The notes under the pieces were generated by a model. It had not been told where the DNA came from and ran no database searches. It saw only the letters and a list, made by a program, of their open reading frames with translations. The translations under genes were made by a program, and so were the position numbers. From Odobenus rosmarus divergens (taxonomy: Eukaryota > Chordata > Mammalia > Carnivora > Odobenidae), in contig NW_004450275.1 of assembly GCF_000321225.1 (NCBI RefSeq), positions 8,127,356-8,191,355 on the forward strand: a DNA stretch of 64,000 nt. Direction: 5' to 3'. Below are positions 36,520-48,597 of this stretch, one piece after another (the first letter of the stretch is position 1; every line of letters begins with the position of its first letter).

Positions 36520-36972
36520 CAGTAGTCTTCCTTATTTGTGGGGGATACATTCCAAGACCCCCAGCAGATGCCTGAAACCACAGAGAGTACTGAACTTTTA
36601 TATATACTATGTTTTTACATATATATACAAATCCATGATGAAGTTTAATTTATAAATCAGGCACAGTAAGAGATAAGCAACAATAACTAATAATAAAATA
36701 GAACAATTAGTATGCTGTAATAAAAGTTACATGAATGTGTGCTTTCTCTCTCTCTCTCTAGGTATCTTACTGTACTGTACCACCCCTCTTGTAATGTGAG
36801 ATGATAAAATGCCTACGTGATGAGATGAAGTGAGATGAACGATATAGGCTTTGCAACTACTGACCTTCTGATGATTCTTCAGAAGGATGATCATCTGCTT
36901 CTGAATCTCTGTTGACCACAGGTAATAAACTGGGGAAAGCAAAGCAAAATCTCAGATAAGGAGGGACTACTG
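36520..36972 (+). mobile_element. Tigger-like nonautonomous DNA transposon with paired termini
   Basis: A 453-bp element bounded by inverted termini: CAGTAGTC then TTCCTTATTTG on the left, and GATAAGGAGGGACTACTG on the right. Internal phrases 'ggatacattccaagaccccc', 'gatgcctgaaaccac', 'aatgcctacgtgatgagatg' match a mammalian Mariner/Tigger-type MITE from memory. It has no transposase. A TA target duplication is not obvious. Strand is by convention. Confidence 0.75.
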
Positions 36973-37429
36973 TTCTCAGAGTAATTGCTCTAAATGTTAT
37001 AATTAAAATCTCCAAAGACTTTCAAGATTTTATTCCTACTAAAATACACCTGTGGGGAAAAGAGGTATTATCTCTACAGACGCAAAGACTGAGGCTCAGA
37101 GAAGTAACAAAACTAAAATTTTCTAAGTGCACTGTTTGAGTTAGTGAAATAGGAAATGAGGGAAACATCTGGTCATGCTGCTCAGGCTCTCTGAACTTGG
37201 GTTTGATGCTCCTTGCTACAGGGCGGACAGTTCACAGCCTTGAATGTGTAATTGTTTCTTCTGTAACTCCTCCACTCTCGCGCTCCACCAGTTAACTCAT
37301 AATCAAGTTCTTACTCTAGTGCATGCTCTATGTGCAACAACCACATTTCCCAACATTGAATTATGCACACACACTGGTCTGGGATTCTCATGAGATAACC
37401 TCCATTCTTAAGAAACGGCTGCTGAGATA
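36973..37429. other. Mostly unique, possible MIR remnant
   Basis: A weak reverse MIR phrase ('gactgaggctcagagaagta') lies at about 37060-37120; otherwise nothing is recognised. Confidence 0.35.
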
Positions 37430-37665
37430 GCACAGTGAGGCAGTTTCATGCACTGATAACTGCAGTCAAAATGCCTACGTTTCAAATCCCAGCTTCCGCT
37501 GTGTTTGACCTTGAGCAAATTAATTAATAACTCAGTGCCCTGTTTACCCTATCTACAAAATGAAAATAATAATGGTACCTAATTTGTAATCACTGTGAGA
37601 ATTAAATGAATTCAGGCTAGCCTCTAAACAATTCCTAAAACATAGTAAATATTTGCCGTTTTTAC
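37430..37665 (+). mobile_element. MIR SINE, near full length
   Basis: Reads 'gtttcaaatcccagcttccg', 'gaccttgagcaaattaatta', 'ctatctacaaaatgaaaata', 'aatggtacctaatttgtaat', 'gtgagaattaaatgaattca' in MIR order. Confidence 0.8.
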
Positions 37666-38129
37666 TTTTTCAAACAACCTTCTTTCTTCAGTCTCAGAGA
37701 AATCACTCTTTTATGCTGACACATTTGTATTCCCTCTCAGTCTCATTCAGAAGGTTCTAATCAAATAAAACTAATCATCTACTACTTCTTCCTCTCCTCC
37801 CTTCCTCAGAATCACACTCAAAGCTGACACCATAGTTGTTGGATCCTATCTTAGTCCCATATGCAGGCTGTGGATGTACTCGTTTTTCTCTCAAAATGTC
37901 AGGTTTCCCTATACACAGAAATGATTCTAATTTTATAACCCTCAGAATAGATGTCACTTCTTAGTAGAATCACAGGCCAATTCTGCCTCTAAGAGCCAGA
38001 ATATGATCAAAAAATCATCAGAAGTCCCCTCTTCATCTCCACCCCCAATTTAGGGCACTATTCTGGGAAATCTGGCAACATGGACCTCAGAGTCCAATGG
38101 TCTTGATGGCATCTTCCTTTTTCAACCTC
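37666..38129. other. Unique DNA, nothing recognised
   Basis: No coding or repeat signature. Confidence 0.4.
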
Positions 38130-38640
38130 AGATTGCTCACTAACACAGACACTGCTAATGGTTTCCAAATATTTATTCTTCCCTTTTTCCATTGCAATAG
38201 AATTTTTGCTGGGCTCATGGCTACTAGAATAAAGATTACATTGCCCAGCCTTTTGTCCAGTTTGGTATAGCCATGCAGCTAAGTTCTGGCCAATGGGATA
38301 TAAGTATAAGGTGATGTGCCCCACACCACTTCTAGATTGTGTTCTTAAAGGGGGCAGGGCATCTCTTTTCTGCCCTCCTCTGAGCTACTGCTTAGAATGT
38401 ACATTTGGTAGCAAGATAACGTGGGCCATGTGGATGACAGCAATATCCAGAGACAGTGAAGAAACAAATGAAGGAGCCTGGGTCTCTGGAGAAGCTAATA
38501 GAGCAGAACAGAACTACTGTACCAGTCCTGGCCTACCTACCTTGGGACTGTACAACAATTAGAAATAATATAGGTCTAATGCACTGTAATTTGGGGTCTT
38601 TTTTACATACAGCTTAATCTACCTCCTAATACACTCATCC
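38130..38640 (+). mobile_element. MaLR LTR (MLT1-like), solo
   Basis: MLT1 order: 'aataaagattacattgccca', 'gtatagccatgcagctaagt', 'tctggccaatgggatataag', 'aaggagcctgggtctctgga', 'accagtcctggcctacctac', 'tttggggtctttttt'. Frames on both strands are by-products of the LTR. Confidence 0.78.
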
Positions 38641-38684
38641 ATTTTGTATTCATTTTAAAGGAATTTACTTCTGTCCTGATTTTA

Positions 38685-38893
38685 TTTATTTATTTATTTT
38701 TTAAAGATTTTATTTATTTTTTAACAGAGAGAGAGAGAGACAGTGAAAGAGGGAACACAAGCGGGGAGAGTGGGAAAGGGAGAAGCAGGCTTCCCGCCGA
38801 GCAGGGAGCCCGATGTGGGACTCGATCCCAGGACCCTGGGATCATGACCTGAGCCGAAGGCAGACGCTTAACGACTGAGCCACCCAGGCGCCC
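38685..38893 (-). mobile_element. CanSINE, young type
   Basis: Reverse SINE close to consensus ('gagcagggagcccgatgtgg', 'gactgagccacccaggcgcc') with an expanded TTTATTTA tail. The TSD at 38667-38684 and 38894-38911 (18 bp) has one mismatch. Confidence 0.98.
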
Positions 38894-38911
38894 ACTGCTG
38901 TCCTGATTTTA

Positions 38912-39621
38912 AATTTAGCCTTCTGTAAGAGTTACTATATTTCCTTGATTCTAATCCTTTCCATTTTCCCTTTTAAAGTGCATGCTCAATAGTATATAAA
39001 TTTCATCTTAAGTCTGTGTTTTGTTATTTCATGTGAAAGTAGTGACTTCATTGCCAAAAAATAATTTACCCCCCAGATGTTCTATATTAATTTGAGGTAG
39101 GACTTTGAACTTACCTGGCATCCATTTTCTTGATGTCCATATACTTTATCTATGCCAGAATTCCACATTTCTGAATGATAATGATGCATATTATGTCTGT
39201 GTTATAATCTTATTTATTCTTTTCTTATTTTCAATGATATGACTACTTAGGGATAAAACCTAGGTTTGGTGAAGCAAAGATATATTTATGTACATTTTTC
39301 ATGTGTTGTATATCTTGTTTCACCAATAAAAAATTTCATTTGAGCATTTGGTATATGCTATACATCTTTAAATATTTTTGTGGGTATTTCAGTTCATTAT
39401 TGTTAATGTTTTATTTATAATTTCACTTTTCATTTCAAAGATAAGCTTCCTCAAATTTATCTATATGAAATTTATTGTAGTTATCAATGTGGTTTTTTGA
39501 GTTGCTACTTCAATTCAGGGTGGTTTTTTTCCTAATTAATATTCAGTTTATTAATGTTACCAAGTCAAAAAGTTTTCCTTAAGCTTTTAATTTAAATTTA
39601 TAAGCTTTATTCTATTTATAA
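38912..39621. other. AT-rich unique DNA, nothing recognised
   Basis: Strongly AT-rich with no coding frame and no identifiable repeat. Confidence 0.4.
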
Positions 39622-39725
39622 GTTGTGGTAATCATTTATATGTATATATACAATCATTATATTGTGCACCTTAAATTAATATGTTATATGTCAATTAATC
39701 TTAATAAAACTGAAAAAAGTAAAAT
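39622..39725 (+). mobile_element. L1M 3' terminus
   Basis: 'aagttgtggtaatcatttat', 'attgtgcaccttaaattaat', 'atgtcaattaatcttaataa' then A-rich: a typical L1M end. Confidence 0.65.
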
Positions 39726-39833
39726 AAAATGATTAATTTTAACAATTACTCTTAAGAAGTCAAATCAAATATTTTATTAATCTTTGATCAACTCAATTTG
39801 TTCGGTTCTTTTATAAACTTAAGATCTCTCCTA

Positions 39834-40028
39834 GGGGCACTTGGGTGGCTCAGTCGGTTAAGTATCTGCCTTCCGCTCGGGTCATGATCCTAGGCTCCTG
39901 GGATAGAGACCCACATGGGCCTCCCTACTCAGTGGGGCTCTGCTTCTCCTTCTCCCTCTGCCCCTCCACCGCCCCCCCACTCACACTCTCTCTCTCCCTC
40001 AAATAAATAAATAAAATCTTTAAAAACA
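39834..40028 (+). mobile_element. CanSINE, young type
   Basis: 'ggggcacttgggtggctcag', 'gccttccgctcgggtcatga', CT-rich middle, CAAATAAATAAATAAAATC tail region. The 13-bp TSD AAGATCTCTCCTA is perfect (39821-39833 and 40029-40041). Confidence 0.98.
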
Positions 40029-40041
40029 AAGATCTCTCCTA

Positions 40042-41310
40042 AACATTTTTTTGCTACATTTACATATTTAATATAATCGTATATTTAAAATCATCTTTTA
40101 AATGCCACCATAAGGAAAACCCTTCCAGGCACTTAAAAATTCAACTAAATTCAATATATTAAATTTAAAATACAATGAATTCTAAGCTCTCCCAAATACT
40201 GAATACTATTTACAAACTTGGTAAAATATTTTATGCATTTCAACTTAAAAATTGTAAGTCTAAATCAGCTGCTGAATTACATATCTTAAATTGAAATCAT
40301 AAAGCTCATGTGTTTATAATACATTCAATTTTCTTCAAATCCAAGTGTGTACCTATTCTAGTTAAATTAACAGAAAATTAGTAATATTATGGGTTTGACT
40401 TAAATCATTATCTCTAAGATTAATCCATGTTTCCCTTGGGGGAAATTAATTTTGTGTACTACAGGAAGCAAGTTGGAATTTGTTACCTCACATGAATTGG
40501 GGTGACTGTCTTGACATAGTGAGGTTGCTCATTCTCCAAAGGCTTTGGCCAGGATTGACTTTCCACAGGCCACTAATGGACAAGGGTAACCCCTTACATA
40601 GAGCCATTCTGTCAAGAGGGAATCCAAGCCTGTGCCCTCCAAATAGGTCAGTTTTACAGCCCCATGAATTTAAGTTACACATTTTCTATTTCTTCAATCT
40701 GATTTGAGTCTACAAATCCCCACCAAAATTGTTTCAGCACTTAATTAGATTTAACTAATCCATTTACTGCCGGATTCTGTTCTGAATAATTTTCATATTT
40801 TGCCATGGGCTCCCACTACAAATCTATAGATATTTAAATAACATCTGATTGAATCCTGCATATTTCTCATTTCTGTATGACTTGACAGACCCCAGACATC
40901 ATACTAATGATAATAAGGAGAGGCGTACATCTGGACATTATTAGTTAGAGCCCACTGATAACAATACATGCCTGCAAACTGCTTTTACATTTTTCAAATC
41001 ATTTTCATCCACAATTCACATTGTTAAAACTGATATTTTTGTTGTTAAACTTGCAGAGTAAATTCTATCCTATTTTTTTTAAATCATTTGGTTTTTATTA
41101 TAAAAGCAATGCAATCTTCTCCAGTAGACAGGGCAACCTGTCTTTAAAGCATAAAATCATCTGCTATCCAAGGAATCTCCTGCCTAACCTCATGCTAAGC
41201 TACATGAACTGTGGCTCCAGAGCTAATTCTTTTTTAAAACTGCCTCTCCACATAACCTTTCTAGGCAACTTAATTTTGAAATAATTTCAGACTTCCAGGA
41301 AAGTTTTAAA
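40042..41310. other. Unique AT-rich DNA, nothing recognised
   Basis: Opposed short frames at 40480-40707 (+) and 40488-40682 (-) cover the same DNA. Neither shows a domain. Confidence 0.4.
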
Positions 41311-41323
41311 AATAATATGAAGA

Positions 41324-41524
41324 GGGGCGCCTGGGTGGCTCAGTCGGCTAAGTGTCTGCCTTCGGCTCAGGTCATGATCCCAGGGTCCTGGGATTGAGCC
41401 CCACGTCAGGCTCCCTGCTCAGTGGGAAGCCTGCTTCTCCCTTTCCCACTCCCCTTGTTTGTATTCCTGCCTTCGCTATCTCTCTCTGTCAAATAAATAA
41501 ATAAAATATTTTAAAAAAAATAAT
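41324..41524 (+). mobile_element. CanSINE, young type
   Basis: Near-consensus head and body; TGTCAAATAAATAAATAAAAT tail region. The 13-bp TSD AATAATATGAAGA is perfect (41311-41323 and 41525-41537). Confidence 0.98.
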
Positions 41525-41537
41525 AATAATATGAAGA

Positions 41538-41917
41538 ATTCTCACAAACAACACCAAGATTTCTCAAATATTTATCATTTTATCTCAGTTGCTTTATCAT
41601 ATAATTTATCATATAATTTATTTTCTGAAACACTTGAAAATAAGTTTTAGACAGAATATCCCTTTACCTTTAAATGCTTCCACTGTATTTCCTAAAATAA
41701 AACATTCTTATACATTATCACACTGCAAATTGCCAAAATCAGGAAATTAACACTGATGCAATACCATTACTAATTCCAATACCATTACCTAATTTATAGA
41801 CAGATCATACGCAAAGTTTACCAACTGTCCACTACTGCGCTTTAAATGATCTAGGAGTAAATCTAGGGTCACAGATTACAGATTACAGCTAGTTGTCTTA
41901 TATATTTTTTTATCTTC
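41538..41917. other. Unique DNA, nothing recognised
   Basis: AT-rich, with a small direct repeat (TTTATCATATAA twice, about 41591-41615). Confidence 0.4.
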
Positions 41918-41985
41918 TTCTTTTTTTTTAATTGGAGTATGGTTGACACACCATGTTACATCACTACTTTCAGGTATACTAGTCT
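41918..41985 (-). mobile_element. L1 3' UTR remnant
   Basis: T run, then 'aattggagtatggttgacac', 'atgttacatcactactttca': an antisense L1 end, truncated. Confidence 0.55.
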
Positions 41986-42487
41986 TCTTTAATCTGAAAT
42001 AGTTCTTTATTCTTTTTTGTCTTTCATAACTTTGATAGCTTGAGGAGTTCAAACTAGTTAATCTGTAGACTGTCCCTTAATTTAGGTTTGTCTGATATTC
42101 CCTTATGAAGATTAAGAAACTATTTAAAATATATACTAGACATAAGAAGGGATGTAAGTGGGGCTCTTACACAGAGAATATTTAAGGTTTAGGGTTGCCC
42201 AATGAGTAATGTATGCAGAGATCACATCAAGGAGTATAATTTTCTGTTCACGGGTCAGAGGTCAGGCTTGGCCCATTATGGAGAAAGACTTCAGAGAATC
42301 ATTCTGAGGATGGGAAGCAGGAACTATAGTGAAAAGATTTCTACATAACCATGAGGTAACCCACGGATCTGGAATAGAGAAACTAAAGGAAAGTTACAAG
42401 GAAAAGTACATGAAGAGTTAACTTGGACATCTTGGACATTACTAAATATCTCATTGGTAAAACATTTCTCCTATTTATGGATGGATT

Positions 42488-42520
<33 letters not shown>

Positions 42521-42712
42521 GACTTTCACTTTAGAAAGATAATAGAAAGAAAGAAATGCGTATGTTGCACTTTTAGGTTAAAATATCTTTTATATTATTA
42601 TTCATATATATAATAATTTCAGAAGTAAGTCTATATCCTCAAGGGATTTATATACTTATTGGTTGTCCAGAACCGAGTCCAGCCCAATATAATACATGAA
42701 TTTCACCTTCAG
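41986..42712. other. Unique DNA with a short CA array
   Basis: Nothing recognised apart from an (AC)n array at about 42495-42519. Confidence 0.45.
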
Positions 42713-42730
42713 AAACCTGGTGTGCTGCTG

Positions 42731-42940
42731 GGGTGCCTGTATGGCTCAATCAGTGGGGCATTGGACTCCTGACTTCAGCTCAGGTCATGATCTTGGAGTC
42801 ATGAGATAGAGCCCTGCTTTGGGCTCCATGATCAGCAGGGAGTATGCTTGGGAATCTCCTTCTCTTTCTGCCCTCCCCCCACCCCCTCTCTCTCAAATAA
42901 ATAAATAAATCCTTAAAAGAAAGAGAAAGAAAGAAAGAAA

Positions 42941-42973
<33 letters not shown>

Positions 42974-42996
42974 AACAAACAAACAAACAAACAAAC
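42731..42996 (+). mobile_element. CanSINE, old type, with tail grown into a compound microsatellite
   Basis: Body 'ggggtgcctgtatggctcaa' and 'ctgacttcagctcaggtcat' to TCAAATAAATAAATAAATCC. The tail continues as (GAAA)n (about 42917-42974) and (AAAC)n up to the TSD. The 18-bp TSD at 42713-42730 and 42997-43014 has one mismatch. A minus-strand Phe/Leu/Ser frame is tail translation. Confidence 0.97.
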
Positions 42997-43014
42997 AAAC
43001 CTGGTGTGCTACTG

Positions 43015-46000
43015 ACTTTTGCTCAGGCTAAAATCCTTGCTATTCTGCCAAGATAGAAGTAAAGTGAGACATAGACTATATTCCCTTTTCTTCCCTATGC
43101 CACAACTCTTCCTAGACCATGGAAATGAAATTCCATGTTCTCTACTCAAACAAAAGAAAAACCCTAGGGTCTTTCCTACACATCCCAGTATGCTTCCCTT
43201 CCACTGCTGCTTCTGCCTCCACACTCTCCTCTATACCCGCTGTAGACACCTGGGGTTTTAACACAGCCCTAGATCCAGGATGAGCTCTCAGAAAGATTTT
43301 CCTGGACAGAGTTTTTCTTTGAGCCCTCTATCTTTCAAATGGTCTTGTTGTTATTGCGCATGTATTAGTTCTTTAGTTTTATAAGCCTTAAGTGTTGTTT
43401 TAAAGAAAAGCTATGTCTCGCTATGACAATTCAGAATAAGGGACTAGAGCACACTTGATTCTTGGCCTTGATGTTCCTTTGTGCATACACCACTGGTCTA
43501 AGATTAAACCACACCCAAGTTGGAATCCCCGCAAGGATGGGGGGAGTCTTGCTGCTCTCATTTTGGGGATGGGTGGGAAGGAAAAGGGTAAAAGACAAAT
43601 ATATTGAGGTAAATACTGACTGCAAATTACTGTTTTATAATCTGAAAGCTCTTGTCTGTGATCCATAAAGACAAGGTGTTATATTCCTTCCACTCTTCAA
43701 GACAAGTAAAAGCCCATTTCAAATGTTTTGGGCAATGGGAAGAACTTAGGGTGGCTCCTGCTAAAGTTTTACTTTCTTTCATTAATCTTGAACTTATATT
43801 AGTCTTTTCATTATTCTGTGTGTGGGCTCTATTAAAAGCCCATTTTTCTACCCAAGGGTCAGGGGTTAGGCTTGGATATGTCACAGATGGGATTTACATC
43901 TGGGCTCAGAAGCTTTTGTCTGTCACTCATTTTCCTTCCCTCAGGAATGATGTCCCTGAGGGAGGATTCTCTTCCATAGCCAGTGGTGAAAGGTTCAAAA
44001 CTATACTCTTTATTCTGGAAGTCTGGAAAGAGGAGAATCAGGACAAATAGTATAGGGAGAGTTAACTTGAGCTTTTCATTACAGAACATTTGAAATAACA
44101 AATTTCTTCCCAGTGAAAACCAAAGGCACTTCTGCTTATCTGTCTTTACTCATATACTGTCCTAATTTGAAAAACAAACAAGGGAAATAAAAGCCCTAAA
44201 TTTTTGAGGTCAAACTGTCACACTCATAGCCTAGCCTCCACTCTTTTAGGACCTTCTACCAGTTGGAGCAAAGGGAGATCCCCTTCCACCTTTTCTTCCC
44301 TTCTTCTTCCCAGAAACAGCAAGAGAAGGTTTACAATACTATGCATGTCTTTCAAAAACAGATCCAGAACATAAATGCAATCTATGAATTGTCTACTTCT
44401 TGTGGACCCTTTTCTGTCCAAGATCAGAAGTGATTCTCTAAGGAGGAAGTAGGAGATGCTTTCTTTCCTGTATTATGCATCATTTACACCAAAATCCATA
44501 GGAATGATGAGGAGGGAGAAAAGAAATGGTCTAAACTCCTCCTATCATCACCCCACCCACCCACCACCATCCCTGACAAATGCCATTCTTGGTCTCTACA
44601 AAACTGGGATTTCCCTCATCTACTTCTTGCTCCTGACATTTCTCTTCTCTAAGAGCTCTGGACCCAGCTCTGTTGATCCAGCTGTTGCCAACCATCTCAG
44701 ACAGACTCCAACTCTGGTAACAGTCCTTAAGGAAGGCTGGCTGGTATCCTTGCACAAACCCTAGGGACTGAAGTTTATAGCAAGTGTGGAAACAAAACAT
44801 TTAATGCAGATAACTTGGTACGACCCAACTAGGCAAGTCAAAATGTTACAACACTTCTTTTTTTAAATTAAGCAGTATTATACACAAACTTTTCTTCATG
44901 ATAACTATGGAGGTGACAGAAAATAGCATGAAGGCCTAGGATTTGGATAGGATAGAGGGACAGGGTGAAAAATGTCTAAAAAGAGGTTTGGTCTTAGGCC
45001 AAATTAAAATGTCCTGAGGGTTATGATAGCTTTGTCAAAATGGCCATATAAAAACCAGATTAATTACTTCTCTAGATTAAGAGGACGGGCAGCATCAGCA
45101 CAACTTCACTGCACTTTCCCTACCCATAAACCTGGAGGAAAAAATCTCTGGGCTGGTCCCTGAAAGGGGGAAATATTACTCAGGCCCCTACTAGGTAATC
45201 TGAGCCCCAAGAACACTTTAGGCAGAGATAACAGGAATAGGAGATAACTGCAAACCCAAAATAAGCAACAAATTTACCTGGAAAACATCCTAACATCCAT
45301 ATTCATAGATAAAGGGACCATTTCAAATATTTTAAATGTGAGTTGGATTCTTATAGAATGTTTTAAAATTTCAAAGTTACATACATGTAATCACCATTTC
45401 ACACTCAAACTCTCTCAAGGATCCCAGTTCTCTAATTCTCTGTCCCTCCAGAGGGGGACATCTCATGGACAGGACCCCCTTGGTGCAAAACTCCATTCTT
45501 TGCTGAATGAGAGGTTTCTCCTGCTCCAGGCTGTGCTGTGATGAGCTCTGCAGAACCTCAGGTGGAAATCATCAGGGATACATAATGATCAACACACCAG
45601 GCCTTTTAATTTCAAAGTGCAAATTTATGCCTGGAATCATACACAACTACCTTTCAAACGAAAAAATTTTAAAGGACATATCAGTCTTGAAAAACACTAG
45701 AGAGGAAAGAAAATGGGTGCAAAAGCAAAAAAAGGATCCCAAAAGAAGCTTGTTTGGCTCTCTGCATTTAAGAAAGTTCCAATTCTAAAGAAAAGGTGAA
45801 GGAAAACATCATCAGGTGTCTTTTGTCCCATCTCACCCATCACAAATATCAGTGAGTATCTTGTTCTACCTATTTGTAATAAGAGAAGATGTTAAATTCC
45901 TTCAGAATTGATATCTGATTGCAATATGTCCTTTGTCTTAGATTTGGGGCTGTGGTCGTGGCTCACTTCTCCAAGGAAGGCACCCGAGCCCTGCTAGCTT

Positions 46001-46450
46001 TTTAAAACTAAGGCCCATGTGCTGCTGTCAGGGGAGAAATCATAGAGCCCTCTGGTGAAACCAAGTCTGTTTTTCCCCAAACAAAATTCTCCCAGCCCCT
46101 TTCTGCTCTTGTCACAAACTCCACTGCCCTCACGGATCTGTTTTCTCCAATGTCTCAGTGCATCCAGGTGGCCCAGGACATCTCTAGCTTCTGTATAGGC
46201 TTTGGGAGGAAGGTGTACAATATGCACCCCAGCTAGAAACAGGGATGATATTTGGGGAGCAAGAGCTTCCTCTCATCTTCTTTCAGGACTGGGGTGATGC
46301 TCACACCCATCCCTCCTTCAGGGCAGGGCCAGCCTGGAAACATGGAATAGAAGAGAATGGCCACTTCCAAAGGATGAGCAAAATAACCTCAGAAACATGT
46401 CTATAAACCTGTACTAAGTGGGAAAGGGGCCATTTTACATGTTTAATAGG
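43015..46450. other. Unique DNA, nothing recognised
   Basis: About 3.4 kb, the longest stretch with no transposon recognised after 22-26 kb. Many short frames (43019-43261, 43652-44050, 44456-44764 +; 43421-43884, 44531-44800 -) overlap on both strands and show no domains. The 132-codon frame at 43652-44050 is the longest and is still unconvincing. Confidence 0.4.
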
Positions 46451-46465
46451 AACAACAGAAAACAT

Positions 46466-46656
46466 TTTTTTTTAAGATTTTATTTATTTGACAGAGAGAG
46501 ACACAGTGAGAGAGGGAACACAAGCAGGGGGAGTGGGAGAGGGAGAAGCAGGCTTCCCGCAGAGCAGGGAGCCTGATGTGGGACTCCATCCCAGGACCCT
46601 GGGACCATCACCTGAGCCGAAGGCAGTTGCTTAACAACTGAGCCACCCAGGTGCCC
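46466..46656 (-). mobile_element. CanSINE, young type
   Basis: Reverse SINE: T run, 'aagattttatttatttgaca', 'gcagggagcctgatgtggga', 'actgagccacccaggtgccc'. A short TSD AAAACAT lies at 46459-46465 and 46657-46663. Confidence 0.96.
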
Positions 46657-46988
46657 AAAACATGTTTTATGTTTGTAAATCTCAATTATTCTTACCTTTA
46701 CTTTTTGGTCACCCAACCTGAAGAAGACCAAATTTGTGTCCCTGGAGTCCAAGGTGGGTCTTGGGTATATAACAAAGATAAGAAAGAATAGAATTTCTCT
46801 TGGTCTACATGGGTCTCCCTCTTTGTAGGAGTTCTAGTGGAGGGATTTTCTACCATTCCAGATTCTAGAAGTCTTCATGCTTCTCTCTGAGATGAAAGGA
46901 GAGAATCAGAGGGGCTATAATTTGTTGGTCCTCCACTCTAGTTACACATTAGAATCACCAGGGGATATTTTTTAAAATACCAGTGCCA

Positions 46989-48509
46989 CAAAAACAGACA
47001 CATAGATCAATGGAACAGAATAGAGACTCCAGAAATAGACCCTCAATTCTATGGTCAACTAATCTTTGACAAATCAGGAAAAAATATCCAGTGGAAAAAA
47101 GACAGTCTCTTCAATAAGTAGTGCTGGGAAATTTGGACAGCTACATATAGATGAATGAAACTGGACAATTCCCTTATACCATACAAAAAGATAAACTCAG
47201 AATGGATGAAAGACCTCAATGTGAGACAGGAATCCATCAAATCCTAGAGGAGAACATAGGCAGTAACCTCTTCGACATCGGCCACAGAAACTTCTTTCAA
47301 GCTATATCTCCAAAGGCAAGGGAAACAAAAGCAAAAATGAACTCCTGGGACTTCATCAAGATAAAAAGCATCTGCACTGCAAAGAAACGGTCAACAAAAC
47401 AAAGAAGCAACCCACATAATGGGAGAAGATATTTGCACAGCAAAGAAAATAGTCAACAAAACTAAGAGGCAACCCATGGAATGGGAGAAGATATTCACAA
47501 ATGACATATCAGATAAAGGGCTAGTATTCAAGATCTATAAAGAACTTCTCAAACTCAACACTCAAAAAACAACCCAATAAAAAATGGGCAGAAGACATGA
47601 ACAGACACTTCTCCAAAGAAGATATACAAATGGCTAACAGACACATGTAAAAATGTTCAACATCACTAGCCATCAGGGAAATACAAATCAAAACCACAAT
47701 GAGATACCACCTTACACCAGTTAGAATGGCTAAAATTAACAAAACAGAAAACAACAAATGTTGGCAAGGATGTGGAGAAAGAGGAACCCTCTTACACTGT
47801 TGGTGGGAATGCAAGCTGGTATGGCCACTCTGGAAAACAGTATGGAAGTTCCTCAAGATGTTAAAAATAGAGCTACCCTATGACCCAGCAGTTGCACTAC
47901 TGGGTATTTACCCCCAAAGATAAGATGTAGTGAAAAGAAGAGGCACATGCACCCCAATGTTCATAGCCGCAATGTCCACAATAGCCAAACTGTGGAAGGA
48001 GCCAAGATGCCCTTCAGATAAAGAAGATGTGGTACATATATACAATGGAATATTATTCAGCCATCAGAAAGGATGAATACCCACCATTTGCATTGACATG
48101 GATGGAACTGTAAGGGATTATGCTAAGTGAAATAAGTCAAGCAGAGAAAGACAATTATCATATGGTTTCACTCATATGTGGAACATAAGCAATAGCACGG
48201 AGGACCATAAGGGAAGAGAGGGAAATCTGAAGGGGGAGAAATTGGAGAGGGAGATGAACCATGAGAGACTATGGACCCCGGGAAACAAGGTTTCAGAGGG
48301 GAGGGGGGTGGGGGAAGGGGTAGCAGGGTGATGGGTATTAAGGAGGGCACATGTGATGAGCACTGGGTGTTAAGTGTAACTGATGAATCGTTGAACACTA
48401 CATCAAAAACTAATGATGTACTGTACAGTCGTTAACTGAACATAACAAAAAATAAATAAAACAAATTAAGTGAAAAACAATTCTAAAAAAAATAAAAATA
48501 AAATAAAAT
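46989..48509 (+). mobile_element. LINE-1, 5'-truncated, 1.5 kb
   Basis: The insert holds the last part of ORF2, the 3' UTR and an A-rich tail (AATAAAATAAAATAAAAT). ORF2 C-terminal signatures include [31 protein letters not shown] and [11 protein letters not shown] (from about 47699), then MEYYSAIR-like sequence near 48040. Frames are broken by stops and a tandem duplication. The 15-bp TSD AAAATACCAGTGCCA is perfect (46974-46988 and 48510-48524), fixing the ends. It lacks endonuclease and RT domains. The 3' UTR has a strong G-rich run at 48298-48320. Confidence 0.96.
47379..47500. repeat. 61-bp tandem duplication inside L1 ORF2
   Basis: Unit 1 (47379-47439) starts GCAAAGAAACGGTCAACAAA; unit 2 (47440-47500) starts GCAAAGAAAATAGTCAACAA. 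Each unit contains an ATGGGAGAAGATATT motif. Sixty-one is not a multiple of three, so the duplication shifts the ORF2 frame. Confidence 0.9.
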
Positions 48510-48597
48510 AAAATACCAGTGCCAGGGTTCCCATGGAAATTAACCAAGAATCTCTAGAGGTAAGAAGAACTACTACTTCAAAACAATGAAATATCAG

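Larger units (their letters stand above)
46915..48580 (+). mobile_element. hAT-Charlie-like nonautonomous element, split by an L1
   Basis: The left part ('tagttacacattagaatcac' to 46988) and the right part (from 48525: 'gggttcccatgg...agaatctctaga') read as one MER5-type element once the L1 at 46989-48509 and its TSD copy are removed. Both parts are diverged. Confidence 0.55.

Noticed and set aside
43859..44050. Overlapping frames on both strands suggesting a gene
   Set aside because: Frames on opposite strands cover the same DNA and none shows a domain or conserved motif.
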